Source of the DNA: Mucilaginibacter aquariorum
GTDB taxonomy: Bacteria; Bacteroidota; Bacteroidia; Sphingobacteriales; Sphingobacteriaceae
Length of the DNA: 64,000 bases
Reading direction: 5' to 3'
Assembly: GCF_024498135.1 (NCBI RefSeq)
Contig: NZ_JANHOH010000001.1
Coordinates: 372,001 to 436,000 of the forward strand
Positions 35,823-44,260 of this stretch are shown here, piece by piece. The notes under the pieces were generated by a model that was given only the letters and a program-made list of their open reading frames with translations, ran no database searches and was not told where the DNA came from. Each line of letters starts with the position of its first letter. Positions within the stretch are counted from its first letter, which is position 1. Made by a program: the position numbers and the translations under genes.

Positions 35823-36287
35823 TTACAGGGCTTTGTTTAAGTTTCTGATATAAAGTATGTAATCCAATCCGGGCAGTTCGGCCCCGTTCATTTTCAGGTA
35901 TTGCCCAATTTGAGCCCGGTGATGTGTGCCATGGTTTACCAAATGGGCGAGGATATCGCTCAGCGTATTTTCGAACTGACCTATTGAGCTTTTGTAGGTA
36001 ATTTTTCTATCAAAATCTTGCGGCTGCAGGGTTTCCAGGTAGGCTATAATGGCTTTATGATTTTCATCAATAATGCTCATAAAATCCTCGGCAGGCCATT
36101 GGGGCCATAGCGGAGTGGTAGGGGCGGGAAGTGCCATACAACGCTTTAACCAGGTTTGTTGTGCTACCAGCAGGTGGGCCATAATATCTAACGGTTTGCC
36201 CGACGCCCCGGTTTTTAATATAAGATCGGCCATTTGCCTGTTAGCAAACCGGTCATAATTAAACAGGCTTATAAAGTAGCTTTTCAT
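35823..36287 (-). CDS. DinB family protein
   Basis: A 154-residue cytoplasmic four-helix protein. LDIMAHLLVAQQTWLKR and HLVNHGTHHRAQIGQYLK supply the three-His metal site typical of DinB/YfiT. It starts the four-gene minus-strand cluster, ending 17 bp before the small lipoprotein. Enzymatic role unknown. Confidence 0.82.
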   Translation of the reverse strand: MKSYFISLFNYDRFANRQMADLILKTGASGKPLDIMAHLLVAQQTWLKRCMALPAPTTPLWPQWPAEDFMSIIDENHKAIIAYLETLQPQDFDRKITYKSSIGQFENTLSDILAHLVNHGTHHRAQIGQYLKMNGAELPGLDYILYIRNLNKAL

Positions 36288-36436
36288 AGGTTGTAAAAGT
36301 AAACATAAGCGCTTAATTCATGAAGAGTTTAAGATGCGATTTGGCCAAAATATGTTTAACCATGTAAAACCATGACACAGAAATGATGTTAACAATTAAA
36401 TAACCCGGTACTCATTATAAGTACACATAGCTGCCA

Positions 36437-36444
36437 TACATTTG
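36437..36444 (+). promoter_or_regulatory. -7 promoter element upstream of a 29-aa ORF
   Basis: TACATTTG matches TAnnTTTG exactly; TTA lies at the 19-bp-spaced -33 position (36415-36417). The ATG of the small ORF is 21 bp downstream. Confidence 0.5.
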
Positions 36445-36465
36445 AGTAAACAAAAACTAAGTACC

Positions 36466-36555
36466 ATGAAGATCATCACAAAATTAGCTGCCATTGTAAG
36501 CGACTTTCGCGAATGGTTGTTTTTAAAAAGCATGCGCTCGTCATTCATGCACTAA
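36466..36555 (+). CDS. Possible 29-aa small protein
   Basis: ATG 36466 opens MKIITKLAAIVSDFREWLFL and continues nine more residues to a TAA at 36553-36555. It is amphipathic with a basic end (KSMRSS). It lies in the 318-bp gap before the GH1 gene and has an exact promoter element upstream. Whether it is translated is unproven; it could also be a leader peptide for the glucosidase gene. Confidence 0.35.
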   Translation: MKIITKLAAIVSDFREWLFLKSMRSSFMH

Positions 36556-36624
36556 GATTTTTAAAGTAACGCTTTATTTATACAATAATAATGTACATTT
36601 TGGGCTTTGGATCAGCTCAAATTA

Positions 36625-37980
36625 ATGGATACAGATAACCTGGATATAGTTCTTTCTAAACAACTTTTTGGCGATGATTTTGCCTGGGGAGTTTCTACGG
36701 CTGCCCTGCAAATTGAAGGCTCGTGCGATGCCGATGGTAAAAGCCCATCTATATGGGATACTTTTAGCGCAAGAAAAGGAAAAATACTTAATGGCGATAA
36801 ACCTGCGACAGCCTGCGATTTTTATAATCGTTACGAACAGGATATTGACCTCGTTAAAGAACTTAATATACCTAATTTTCGTTTTTCTATAGCTTGGAGC
36901 CGTATTTTGCCTGATGGTACCGGCCGTGTTAATCAGGCTGGAATTGACCATTATAACCAGGTTATTAATTACTGCCTTAAACAAGGCATTGAACCCTGGA
37001 TAACCCTTTACCACTGGGACCTGCCACAAGTACTTGAAGACAAAGGCGGCTGGACCAATCGTGAAATTGTTAGCTGGTTTAGCGATTTTGTAACTGTTTG
37101 CGCCAAAAACTTTGGCGATAGGGTAAAATACTGGATGGTAATGAACGAGCCTGCTGTATTTACCGGTGCCGGTTATTTCCTGGGGATACATGCCCCGGGC
37201 AGGATGGGTTTGCGCAACTTTTTGCCTGCCATACACCATGTTGTTTTAAGCATTGTTGCAGGAGCCAGGATATTACGTGAGCTTGTGCCCGATGCGCAGA
37301 TAGGCAATACCTTTTCTTGCTCGCATATTGAGCCTTACGCCGATAAACCCAAGCATATTAATGCCGCGAAACGAGCCGATGCATTAATAAACAGGTTATT
37401 TATTGAACCCATTTTAGGTTTAGGATACCCAACGGAGGAAGTTACTGCCCTAAAAGGTATCTATAAATATCACCAACCCGGCGATGAGGATAATATCAGT
37501 TTCGATTTTGATTTTATAGGTATACAAAATTATACGCGCGAGATTGTTAAATACTCCTTTTTCACACCCTACATTGGCGCCAGCCTGGTGAAGGCCGAAA
37601 AACGTAATGTGGAGCTAACCGATATGAAATGGGAGGTATACCCACCGGCAATATACCATATACTGAAAAAGTTTAACGCTTATCCGCAGATAAAGAAATT
37701 GATCATTACCGAAAATGGCGCCGCTTTCCCGGATGAAGTGGTAAATAACAAAATTGAAGATACCAAACGGGTTAAATATCTGCAAACACACTTACAGCAA
37801 GTATTAAAAGCCAGGCAGGAGGGGTGTAAGGTTGATGGTTACTTTGTGTGGACCCTAACCGATAATTTTGAATGGGCCGAAGGTTATCACCCCCGGTTTG
37901 GTTTGGTACACGTTGATTTTGAAACGCAGCAGCGCATTATTAAATCATCAGGCCATTGGTACGCTAACCTGCTGAAGTAG
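36625..37980 (+). CDS. GH1 family beta-glucosidase
   Basis: A 451-residue TIM-barrel glycosidase of normal GH1 length. It has the N-terminal signature FAWGVSTAALQIEG (about 19-32), acid/base Glu175 in MNEP and nucleophile Glu363 in ITENGAA, followed by WTLTDNFEWAEGY. It hydrolyses beta-glucosides or beta-galactosides. There is no signal peptide, so it is cytoplasmic. ATG 36625 is preferred over the in-frame TTG at 36607. Its 3' end overlaps the convergent histidine-kinase gene by 33 bp. Confidence 0.93.
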   Translation: MDTDNLDIVLSKQLFGDDFAWGVSTAALQIEGSCDADGKSPSIWDTFSARKGKILNGDKPATACDFYNRYEQDIDLVKELNIPNFRFSIAWSRILPDGTGRVNQAGIDHYNQVINYCLKQGIEPWITLYHWDLPQVLEDKGGWTNREIVSWFSDFVTVCAKNFGDRVKYWMVMNEPAVFTGAGYFLGIHAPGRMGLRNFLPAIHHVVLSIVAGARILRELVPDAQIGNTFSCSHIEPYADKPKHINAAKRADALINRLFIEPILGLGYPTEEVTALKGIYKYHQPGDEDNISFDFDFIGIQNYTREIVKYSFFTPYIGASLVKAEKRNVELTDMKWEVYPPAIYHILKKFNAYPQIKKLIITENGAAFPDEVVNNKIEDTKRVKYLQTHLQQVLKARQEGCKVDGYFVWTLTDNFEWAEGYHPRFGLVHVDFETQQRIIKSSGHWYANLLK

Positions 37981-40089
37981 ATCGGTTGGTATGTTATGCC
38001 TGGCTAGCCGCAAACTAATAAAAAAGGTAGTTCCTATATTAGCATCACTCTCAAACCAGATCTTACCGTTATGCTTTTCCATTATTTGGCTGCAGATAGA
38101 CAAGCCCAACCCAAAGGATTTTTCTCCGGATGTGCCGGGCCTTTGCGCGCTGGTAAACATGTTAAATACCTGGTCTTTTAACTTGTCGGGTATGCCAATG
38201 CCATTATCTTTTACGGCAATAATTATTTTCCCGTTTATCTCGGCAACCTTTACATAAATAGTGCCCGAAGTGGGGCTGAATTTGATGGCATTACTAATTA
38301 AATTACTTATAACCCGCCATATCTTTTCCCTGCTAATGTGCAGTTCCTGCTGTTTATCTAAAGTCTCCAGCAGTATGGTCTGTCCCTTTTCGGCAGCTTT
38401 AAAACGGAGCAGTTCTACACTGTTGCTCACTAACGAATTGATCTCTACCAGCTCTAAGTTCAACTCAACGGATGTTAGATTTGTGGCCTCTAATATTTCG
38501 TTGATCAATTCGAGCGAGTTATAGGAAGTTTCTTTTACGAGGTTAATAAGTTCCTTTTGATCCTCAGTATAGTCATCAGCGGCCATCATAGTGGTTAATG
38601 ATGCTATACCGCCAATAGGGTTGCGCAGGTCATGGGCAACAGTACGCAAAATGCGATCTTTTTCCTGGCTGCTAACGTTTAGTTCATTTAAAGCCTTTTC
38701 TAAAATGCTGTTCTGCTCGTTTATCTGTTGGTTTAATACATGTACGGTTTGTACATCCTTTTTTGATCGTTTCCAGTTACGGTAAACCAGGAAAACGATA
38801 ATTAAAGCCATAACTGCAAAAAATATGCTTACGTACAAGTAAATAACCTGCAGCTTATTATCGTTACTCAGGGTGTCAATTTCGTGCTGTTTTTCATAAT
38901 TGGCCAGTTGCTGGTTCACATCGGTTTCCATTAACAGGCTTGCCCTTTGTAAAAGCGAATCTTTTAATACATTATAACGCTGTATATGGGTGATGGCCTT
39001 TTTTAGCTCATTCTTTTTTACGTAATAATTGCCAAGCAAGCGGTAATAGTCTGCCTCGGCATCCGGATTTTTAACCGTATCCAGTTGATTGCGAAGGTTG
39101 CCCAATAAATTATATAACAGATCATCCTGATGGGTTGCCAGATATAACTGGCCCAATTTTACCTCAGATAATTCTGCATCATGGTTATCATAGCCTTTTT
39201 GCAGGTTTATAGCGATGCTTTTCTTTAAAAGAGCAATTGCTTCAGCGTTTAAACCTTTCTGAACATAAGTTTCAGACATATTACCATAAACAACCCCGCG
39301 TGCCATATCTAAATGCAGCTTTCTATCAGGAAAGTATCTGGCGTTTTCTTCTATAAATTTTAATGCTTTATCAAAGTATACAATAGCACTATCATTCTCG
39401 TTATTGTGCTTATAACTTAACCCGATATTATCCAAAAGTTCCTGCCGGCGATAAAAGTTTACAAAATCGGGTTTTGCATTCAGGTGTTCGGTTTCGTTGT
39501 TTTTGTAGCTGTCTTTAAAATAATTGGCGGCGAGCTTATAATGACCTTTTTTATACATGATCATACCCATACGATAGGTATAATCGGCAAGTGCCCTTAA
39601 ATTCACATAGTTTTTGCCGGTAAGGTACCCCTGATAATAAGATTGATAGGCGTCAGTAAATTGCTTCAATTCAAAATACGAGTCGCCACGGGCAAAGTTA
39701 GCCTCGGCAAAATTCATTGAATACTGTTTGGGGGTTACACTGCTTTTAGCCATTGCAAGCATGCTATCGGCATATAAAAGGCCCTTATCAAAATTGAATT
39801 TTAGTTTCTGATAATACAGGTAGTTAAAAGCGTAAAAGCGAAAACGATCATTAATGGTAGGGTTGGGCAGGCGGCGAAATGCCGAATCCATAAAATGCAA
39901 ACTCTCATCAATCTTGTTTTGCGCCCAGATCTTATCTGCCTGCGTTTGCACGGCTAAATACTCATCAGAATATTCTCCTGTATCTTTACGGGTATTTTTT
40001 TTATCGCACGAAACTAAAATTATCAGAAAAGCATAAAGCCAAACATGCCTTGTTAATATCTTTACACGATGGGCTTTAATTAGTTTCAA
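37948..40089 (-). CDS. TPR-containing sensor histidine kinase
   Basis: A 713-residue membrane kinase. An N-terminal lipoprotein-like signal (LIILVSC, Cys about 28) is followed by a periplasmic TPR array (about 40-400), one membrane helix (about 418-440, VSIFFAVMALIIVFLVYRNW), a coiled coil (about 445-480), HisKA with phospho-acceptor VAHDLRNPIGGI, and HATPase with NLISNAIKFSP, DNGIGIP and GLGLSI. It senses an unknown extracytoplasmic cue through the TPRs. No response regulator is adjacent. It converges with and overlaps the GH1 gene. Confidence 0.9.
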   Translation of the reverse strand: MKLIKAHRVKILTRHVWLYAFLIILVSCDKKNTRKDTGEYSDEYLAVQTQADKIWAQNKIDESLHFMDSAFRRLPNPTINDRFRFYAFNYLYYQKLKFNFDKGLLYADSMLAMAKSSVTPKQYSMNFAEANFARGDSYFELKQFTDAYQSYYQGYLTGKNYVNLRALADYTYRMGMIMYKKGHYKLAANYFKDSYKNNETEHLNAKPDFVNFYRRQELLDNIGLSYKHNNENDSAIVYFDKALKFIEENARYFPDRKLHLDMARGVVYGNMSETYVQKGLNAEAIALLKKSIAINLQKGYDNHDAELSEVKLGQLYLATHQDDLLYNLLGNLRNQLDTVKNPDAEADYYRLLGNYYVKKNELKKAITHIQRYNVLKDSLLQRASLLMETDVNQQLANYEKQHEIDTLSNDNKLQVIYLYVSIFFAVMALIIVFLVYRNWKRSKKDVQTVHVLNQQINEQNSILEKALNELNVSSQEKDRILRTVAHDLRNPIGGIASLTTMMAADDYTEDQKELINLVKETSYNSLELINEILEATNLTSVELNLELVEINSLVSNSVELLRFKAAEKGQTILLETLDKQQELHISREKIWRVISNLISNAIKFSPTSGTIYVKVAEINGKIIIAVKDNGIGIPDKLKDQVFNMFTSAQRPGTSGEKSFGLGLSICSQIMEKHNGKIWFESDANIGTTFFISLRLARHNIPTDLLQQVSVPMA

Positions 40090-40167
40090 GGTCAGTGAAT
40101 AAGGTGTTGCAACAAATATAATATTCGCGAACTACTTATATCACTTATAACTGCATTTTGCTATAAT

Positions 40168-41349
40168 TTATTTAAAAGCGTTTTCGCCCGTAACATCCAT
40201 CCCTGTAATTAAAAGATGAATGTCGTGTGTGCCTTCATACGTAATTACCGACTCAAGGTTCATCATATGGCGCATTATTGGGTATTCACCGGTAATTCCC
40301 ATCCCACCAAGCATTTGGCGGGCTTCGCGGGCTATAGTTATAGCTACCTCAACACTGTTACGTTTAGCCATTGATATTTGAGCGGCGGTAGCACGCCCTT
40401 CGTTTTTTAAAGTAGCCAAACGCCAAACAAGTAGCTGGCCTTTGGTTATTTCGGTTATCATTTCGGCAAGCTTTTTCTGCTGCAGCTGGAAACTCCCGAT
40501 AGGCCTGCCAAATTGTACACGCTCTTTTGAATAGCGCAGGGCGGTATCGTAACAATCCATAGCAGCACCTAGTGCACCCCATGCAATACCATAACGCGCC
40601 TGGTTTAAACAACCGAGCGGGCCTTTTAAGCCAGATACGTTTGGCAATATATTTTCTTTGGGCACTTTAACATTATCAAATACCAATTCGCCGGTGGCCG
40701 ATGCTCTAAGCGACCATTTATTATGCGTTTCCGGCGTGGTGAATCCCTCCATACCGCGCTCAACAATAAGCCCTCGTATTTTTCCACTTTCGTCTTTAGC
40801 CCAAACAATGGCAATATCGGCAAAAGGAGAGTTAGAGATCCACATTTTTGCACCATTTAGAACATAATGATCGCCGGCATCCTTTATATTGGTAACCATG
40901 CCACCCGGATCCGAGCCATGGTCTGGTTCGGTAAGGCCAAAACAGCCCATCAATTCGCCCGAAGCTAACTTGGGTAAATATTTAAGTTTCTGTTCTTCGC
41001 TGCCATAAGCATATATCGGGTACATTACTAACGACCCCTGTACCGAAGCAGTAGAGCGGATCCCCGAATCGCCACGTTCAATTTCCTGCATAATAATGCC
41101 GTAGGCCATATAATCTAATCCTGCACCACCATATTCAACCGGGATGGTTGGGCCAAAAGCACCTATTTCGGCCAGGCCTTTTAATAATTGTTTAGGGAAC
41201 TCGGCTTTTTGGGCGTAATCCTCAATAATCGGACTCACTTCTTTCTTCACCCAATCGCGTACACTCGCGCGTATTAGTTTGTGCTCTTCAGATAAAAGCT
41301 CGTCTAAAAGGTAATAGTCTGGTGCTTCAAAAAGATCGGTCTTAGCCAT
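40168..41349 (-). CDS. Acyl-CoA dehydrogenase, glutaryl-CoA dehydrogenase-like
   Basis: A 393-residue FAD enzyme. Substrate and flavin motifs include GCFGLTEPDHGSDPGG (about 130-145) and the catalytic base in YEGTHDIH (about 374), which matches the glutaryl-CoA dehydrogenase position. It oxidises (and may decarboxylate) glutaryl-CoA or a related acyl-CoA in lysine/tryptophan degradation, passing electrons to ETF. The in-frame TTG at 41373 lies inside a promoter element, so ATG 41349 is chosen. Confidence 0.88.
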   Translation of the reverse strand: MAKTDLFEAPDYYLLDELLSEEHKLIRASVRDWVKKEVSPIIEDYAQKAEFPKQLLKGLAEIGAFGPTIPVEYGGAGLDYMAYGIIMQEIERGDSGIRSTASVQGSLVMYPIYAYGSEEQKLKYLPKLASGELMGCFGLTEPDHGSDPGGMVTNIKDAGDHYVLNGAKMWISNSPFADIAIVWAKDESGKIRGLIVERGMEGFTTPETHNKWSLRASATGELVFDNVKVPKENILPNVSGLKGPLGCLNQARYGIAWGALGAAMDCYDTALRYSKERVQFGRPIGSFQLQQKKLAEMITEITKGQLLVWRLATLKNEGRATAAQISMAKRNSVEVAITIAREARQMLGGMGITGEYPIMRHMMNLESVITYEGTHDIHLLITGMDVTGENAFK

Positions 41350-41370
41350 TGCATTTATAAATTGGTTGCT

Positions 41371-41378
41371 CAAATATA
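41371..41378 (-). promoter_or_regulatory. -7 promoter element for the acyl-CoA dehydrogenase
   Basis: Minus-strand TATATTTG is an exact TAnnTTTG match, 21 bases before ATG 41349. It overlaps a TTG that would otherwise be read as an upstream start. Confidence 0.55.
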
Positions 41379-41537
41379 GGGCATTAAATGGGAGTTAAAC
41401 AAAGCCTAAATCCTTGTTTTTGAATACCACAAGGCACTTTATGCCAAAAAGTGGGTTTAAACTGTTTAAACATATTTTTTGGAGGAAATCTTTTTTTGAG
41501 AATTTCAATCACCCGACAAAGAGGATTAAGAAAGTTT

Positions 41538-41666
41538 CATTGCCGTTGGCTTTAGCCAACGGATAACGAACGAGCTATTTTCCGGCTTTAGCCAAATAGT
41601 TTAGCAGAATTTGGCTAAAGCCACCTAAGCCGCTTGCTATTCCGTCCCTTTCAAGGGACGGCAATG
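41538..41666. repeat. 129-bp palindromic element with GGCTTTAGCC cores
   Basis: Ends CATTGCCGT (41538-41546) and ACGGCAATG (41658-41666) are perfect inverted repeats. Inside are further palindromes built on GGCTTTAGCC/GGCTAAAGCC (about 41548-41562, 41583-41595 and 41611-41622) and GTCCCTTTCAAGGGAC (41644-41659). It occupies most of the 390-bp gap between divergent genes; the remainder (41379-41537) shows nothing notable. A non-coding MITE-like or REP-like repeat. Confidence 0.8.
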
Positions 41667-41727
41667 ATTTTATAGATAGTTGGGGAGTTAATTAATCATC
41701 ATTGCTTTTCAAAATCAAATATTCCAC

Positions 41728-41735
41728 TACTTTTG
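41728..41735 (+). promoter_or_regulatory. -7 promoter element for folB
   Basis: TACTTTTG is an exact TAnnTTTG match only four bases before the ATG, so transcription would start at or within the start codon (leaderless mRNA). Confidence 0.45.
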
Positions 41736-41739
41736 AAAC

Positions 41740-42096
41740 ATGATAAAAGTAGCTTTAGAAGGTGCTGAGTTTTATGCTTACCATGGGTTTTATCCCGAGG
41801 AACAGGTAATAGGCACCCGCTTTTTGGTAGATGTACAAGTTGGTTTTACGGCCGAAACAGATATAGAAAAAGATAATTTGCACAATACCGTAAATTACGA
41901 GATACTATATGCCATTATTGAGGAAGAGATGAAGCATCCCCGTAAAGTATTAGAAACTGTGGCCCAGGCTATACTTAACCGTGTAAAAGCGCAGTTTATA
42001 TTTATAGATACAGCCGAGGTAACTATTAAAAAACAGAACCCGCCATTTAGCGGCCCTATCAAGCAATCTGTTATTACCATCTGCTATAATAAATAA
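41740..42096 (+). CDS. folB: Dihydroneopterin aldolase
   Basis: A 118-residue FolB of normal length. GAEFYAYHGFYPEEQ (about 8-22) holds the conserved Tyr/His/Gly region with the substrate-binding Glu, and the C-terminal KKQNPPF is the KP-type catalytic-lysine motif. It cleaves dihydroneopterin to hydroxymethyl-dihydropterin plus glycolaldehyde in folate synthesis. The FAD oxidase gene follows eight bases after its stop. Confidence 0.92.
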   Translation: MIKVALEGAEFYAYHGFYPEEQVIGTRFLVDVQVGFTAETDIEKDNLHNTVNYEILYAIIEEEMKHPRKVLETVAQAILNRVKAQFIFIDTAEVTIKKQNPPFSGPIKQSVITICYNK

Positions 42097-42103
42097 CACC
42101 CTC

Positions 42104-43501
42104 ATGACCTACAATAAAATAACAGCCGATATAGTTGCTCAATTAAACGCCATTGTTGGTGCTGATGCGATATTAACTTCAAGTGCAGAAATTGAAAGTT
42201 ATAGTCACGATGAAACAGAAGACCTGGTATATTATCCGGAAGTTGTTGTAAAGCCGCAAACTGTTGAGCAGGTTTCGCAGCTGATGAAACTTTGTAATGA
42301 ACATTTAATACCGGTAACCCCACGTGGCGCAGGTACAGGTTTAGCTGGTGGCGCATTGGCTATAAAGGGTGGGTTAATGATATCTATGGAGCGTTTTAAC
42401 AAGATTCTGGATATTGATGAGCAAAACCTGCAGGCTACCGTTGAACCGGGTGTTATTACCGAGATATTTATCAACGCTGTCGCCGAAAAAGGGCTACTGT
42501 ACCCTGTTGACCCGGCAAGTAAAGGCAGTTGCTTTATTGGTGGCAATGTAGCCAACTGCAGTGGCGGGCCAAGAGTGGTAAAGTATGGCACCATTCGCGA
42601 GTATGTATTGAATTTAGAAGTTGTTTTGCCATCCGGCGATATTATATGGACGGGCGCAAATACCTTAAAATATGCGTCGGGTTATAATTTAACGCAATTG
42701 CTAATAGGATCGGAAGGTACATTGGGCATCGTTACCAAAATAGTTACCAAGTTGATCCCCAAACCAACACTCGATGCTTTAATGCTGGCATCGTTTAGTA
42801 CCAATGAGGATGCCTGCGCGGCGGTATCTGCCATATTTAGGGCAGGTGTGGTGCCTTCTGCGCTGGAGTTTATGGAGCGTAGGGGTATTGAATGGGTGAT
42901 AGAACATGATGGCATTGCCTTCGACCTGAAGGATGGGATAGGGGCTTTCCTGTTGATTGAGGCCGATGGCACCAATCAGGATGTGATATTTGCCGACTGC
43001 GAAAAGATAAACGAGGTTTTAGAACAACATAATTGCCAGGATGTATTGTTTGCAGATTCATCGGCACAAAAGGAAGAACTTTGGCGCATCAGGCGCACCA
43101 TGGCGGTATCGGTAAAATCAAACTCTGTTTATAAAGAGGAAGATACCGTAGTACCCCGTGCCGCTTTACCCCAACTAATAAAAGGCATTAAAGATATTGG
43201 CGCTAAATATGGTTTTGAATCTGTTTGCTACGGCCACGCCGGCGATGGTAACTTGCACGTGAACATAGTAAAAGCAGGCATGAGCGATGCCGACTGGAAC
43301 AGTAAGCTAAAAGACGGTATTACCGAAGTGTTTGAATTAACCATTGCCTTAGGTGGAACCCTATCAGGCGAGCATGGTATTGGCTTAGTGCAAAAAAAAT
43401 ATATGCCGCTTAAGTATACTCCCATGCATTTTGCGATCTGGAAAGGAATTAAAGGTATTTTTGATCCTAACGGGATATTGAATCCGGGAAAGATATTTTA
43501 G
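42104..43501 (+). CDS. FAD-linked oxidase, glycolate/D-lactate dehydrogenase type
   Basis: A 465-residue flavoenzyme. The FAD_binding_4 domain (about 40-180) has VTPRGAGTGLAGGA, the pyrophosphate loop, and GNVANCSGGPRVVKYG. The FAD-oxidase C domain (about 220-460) carries the motifs CYGHAGDGNLHVN and SGEHGIG that hold catalytic histidines in GlcD/D-LDH enzymes. It oxidises a 2-hydroxy acid to a keto acid. Specificity is unknown, and no glcE/glcF partner is adjacent. Confidence 0.88.
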   Translation: MTYNKITADIVAQLNAIVGADAILTSSAEIESYSHDETEDLVYYPEVVVKPQTVEQVSQLMKLCNEHLIPVTPRGAGTGLAGGALAIKGGLMISMERFNKILDIDEQNLQATVEPGVITEIFINAVAEKGLLYPVDPASKGSCFIGGNVANCSGGPRVVKYGTIREYVLNLEVVLPSGDIIWTGANTLKYASGYNLTQLLIGSEGTLGIVTKIVTKLIPKPTLDALMLASFSTNEDACAAVSAIFRAGVVPSALEFMERRGIEWVIEHDGIAFDLKDGIGAFLLIEADGTNQDVIFADCEKINEVLEQHNCQDVLFADSSAQKEELWRIRRTMAVSVKSNSVYKEEDTVVPRAALPQLIKGIKDIGAKYGFESVCYGHAGDGNLHVNIVKAGMSDADWNSKLKDGITEVFELTIALGGTLSGEHGIGLVQKKYMPLKYTPMHFAIWKGIKGIFDPNGILNPGKIF

Positions 43502-43516
43502 GGAAGTTAGTTCCTG

Positions 43517-43663
43517 CGTCATTGCTTCGTACCTCAATGACGGGTAGGAATGGATATCCACTCACCCTGTCATGCTGAACGATAGTGAAGCATCTAATCG
43601 CCGACATGTAATTTCGATAGGCAAAGTTCGCTAGTAGCCCCTTCGCTATCGCTCAGGGTGACA
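43517..43663. repeat. Two adjacent palindromic repeats
   Basis: A short palindrome CGTCATTG...CAATGACG (about 43517-43542) is followed by an imperfect inverted repeat from TGTCATGCTGAACGATAG (43568-43585) to CTATCGCTCAGGGTGACA (43646-43663). These belong to the same families seen at 49689-50143 and 54976-55059 and fill the gap between convergent genes. Confidence 0.75.
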
Positions 43664-43676
43664 AAGAAGTTGAGCT

Positions 43677-44123
43677 TTAATTCGTATTCAATATTAACCT
43701 TGGTTCATCATACTCAATCATTTTATTGCGGCCTTCTTTGGGGATAGAGATAGATTTATTTGTGGCGTAATCATAACTAATGCATACCGTTTTGCAGGTG
43801 GTGCATATTTCCTGGCCCTTATCTGTAGTTTTAGTAAGCACGTGCATTACATCAAAGCTACTGTTACCAATGCGGGTAACGCGTACATAACAAACCAAGG
43901 TATCATCAATGGTAACGGGCTTTAAATAGTGTATTTCCGACCGCCCAATTACTATCCCAATTTCTTTTAAATTCCAGTGGGCAACATCACGCCAGTAATT
44001 AAAACGGGCAACTTCAAAATAAGTAAGATACACTGCATTGTTTACATGCCCTCTTGCATCAATATCCGAAAAACGAATAGCTATATCAGTTTTGAATTTA
44101 TAATCAGTTAGTTTTTCAGCCAT
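43677..44123 (-). CDS. Acyl-CoA thioesterase, 4HBT/YbgC-like
   Basis: A 148-residue hotdog-fold protein. RFSDIDARGHVNNAVYLTYF (about 17-36) is the 4-hydroxybenzoyl-CoA thioesterase signature with the catalytic Asp (usual form D-x-D-xx-GHVNN). It hydrolyses acyl-CoAs. It is distinct from the YciA-type enzyme at 24 kb. The C-terminus is a basic tail. Confidence 0.85.
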   Translation of the reverse strand: MAEKLTDYKFKTDIAIRFSDIDARGHVNNAVYLTYFEVARFNYWRDVAHWNLKEIGIVIGRSEIHYLKPVTIDDTLVCYVRVTRIGNSSFDVMHVLTKTTDKGQEICTTCKTVCISYDYATNKSISIPKEGRNKMIEYDEPRLILNTN

Positions 44124-44157
44124 GCTATGACGTTTTGTCTGTTAGAAATAAATTAAT

Positions 44158-44172
44158 AAGACATAATGTCTT
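44158..44172. promoter_or_regulatory. Palindrome upstream of the small heat-shock gene
   Basis: AAGACAT-A-ATGTCTT is a perfect 7-bp inverted repeat about 90 bp before the sHSP start. It could be an operator, but there is no direct evidence. Confidence 0.3.
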
Positions 44173-44244
44173 GTTTGTGTATCAAAATGTGCGTTGGTAC
44201 AACAGTTGAATATAAGTTTACGAAGTTAATAAAAACAAAAACTT

Positions 44245-44252
44245 AAGGAGAT
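44245..44252 (+). promoter_or_regulatory. Strong Shine-Dalgarno of the small heat-shock gene
   Basis: AAGGAGAT lies eight bases before ATG 44261. Such a clear SD is unusual here, where most genes have AT-rich leaders without one. Confidence 0.7.
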
Positions 44253-44260
44253 ATAAAACC

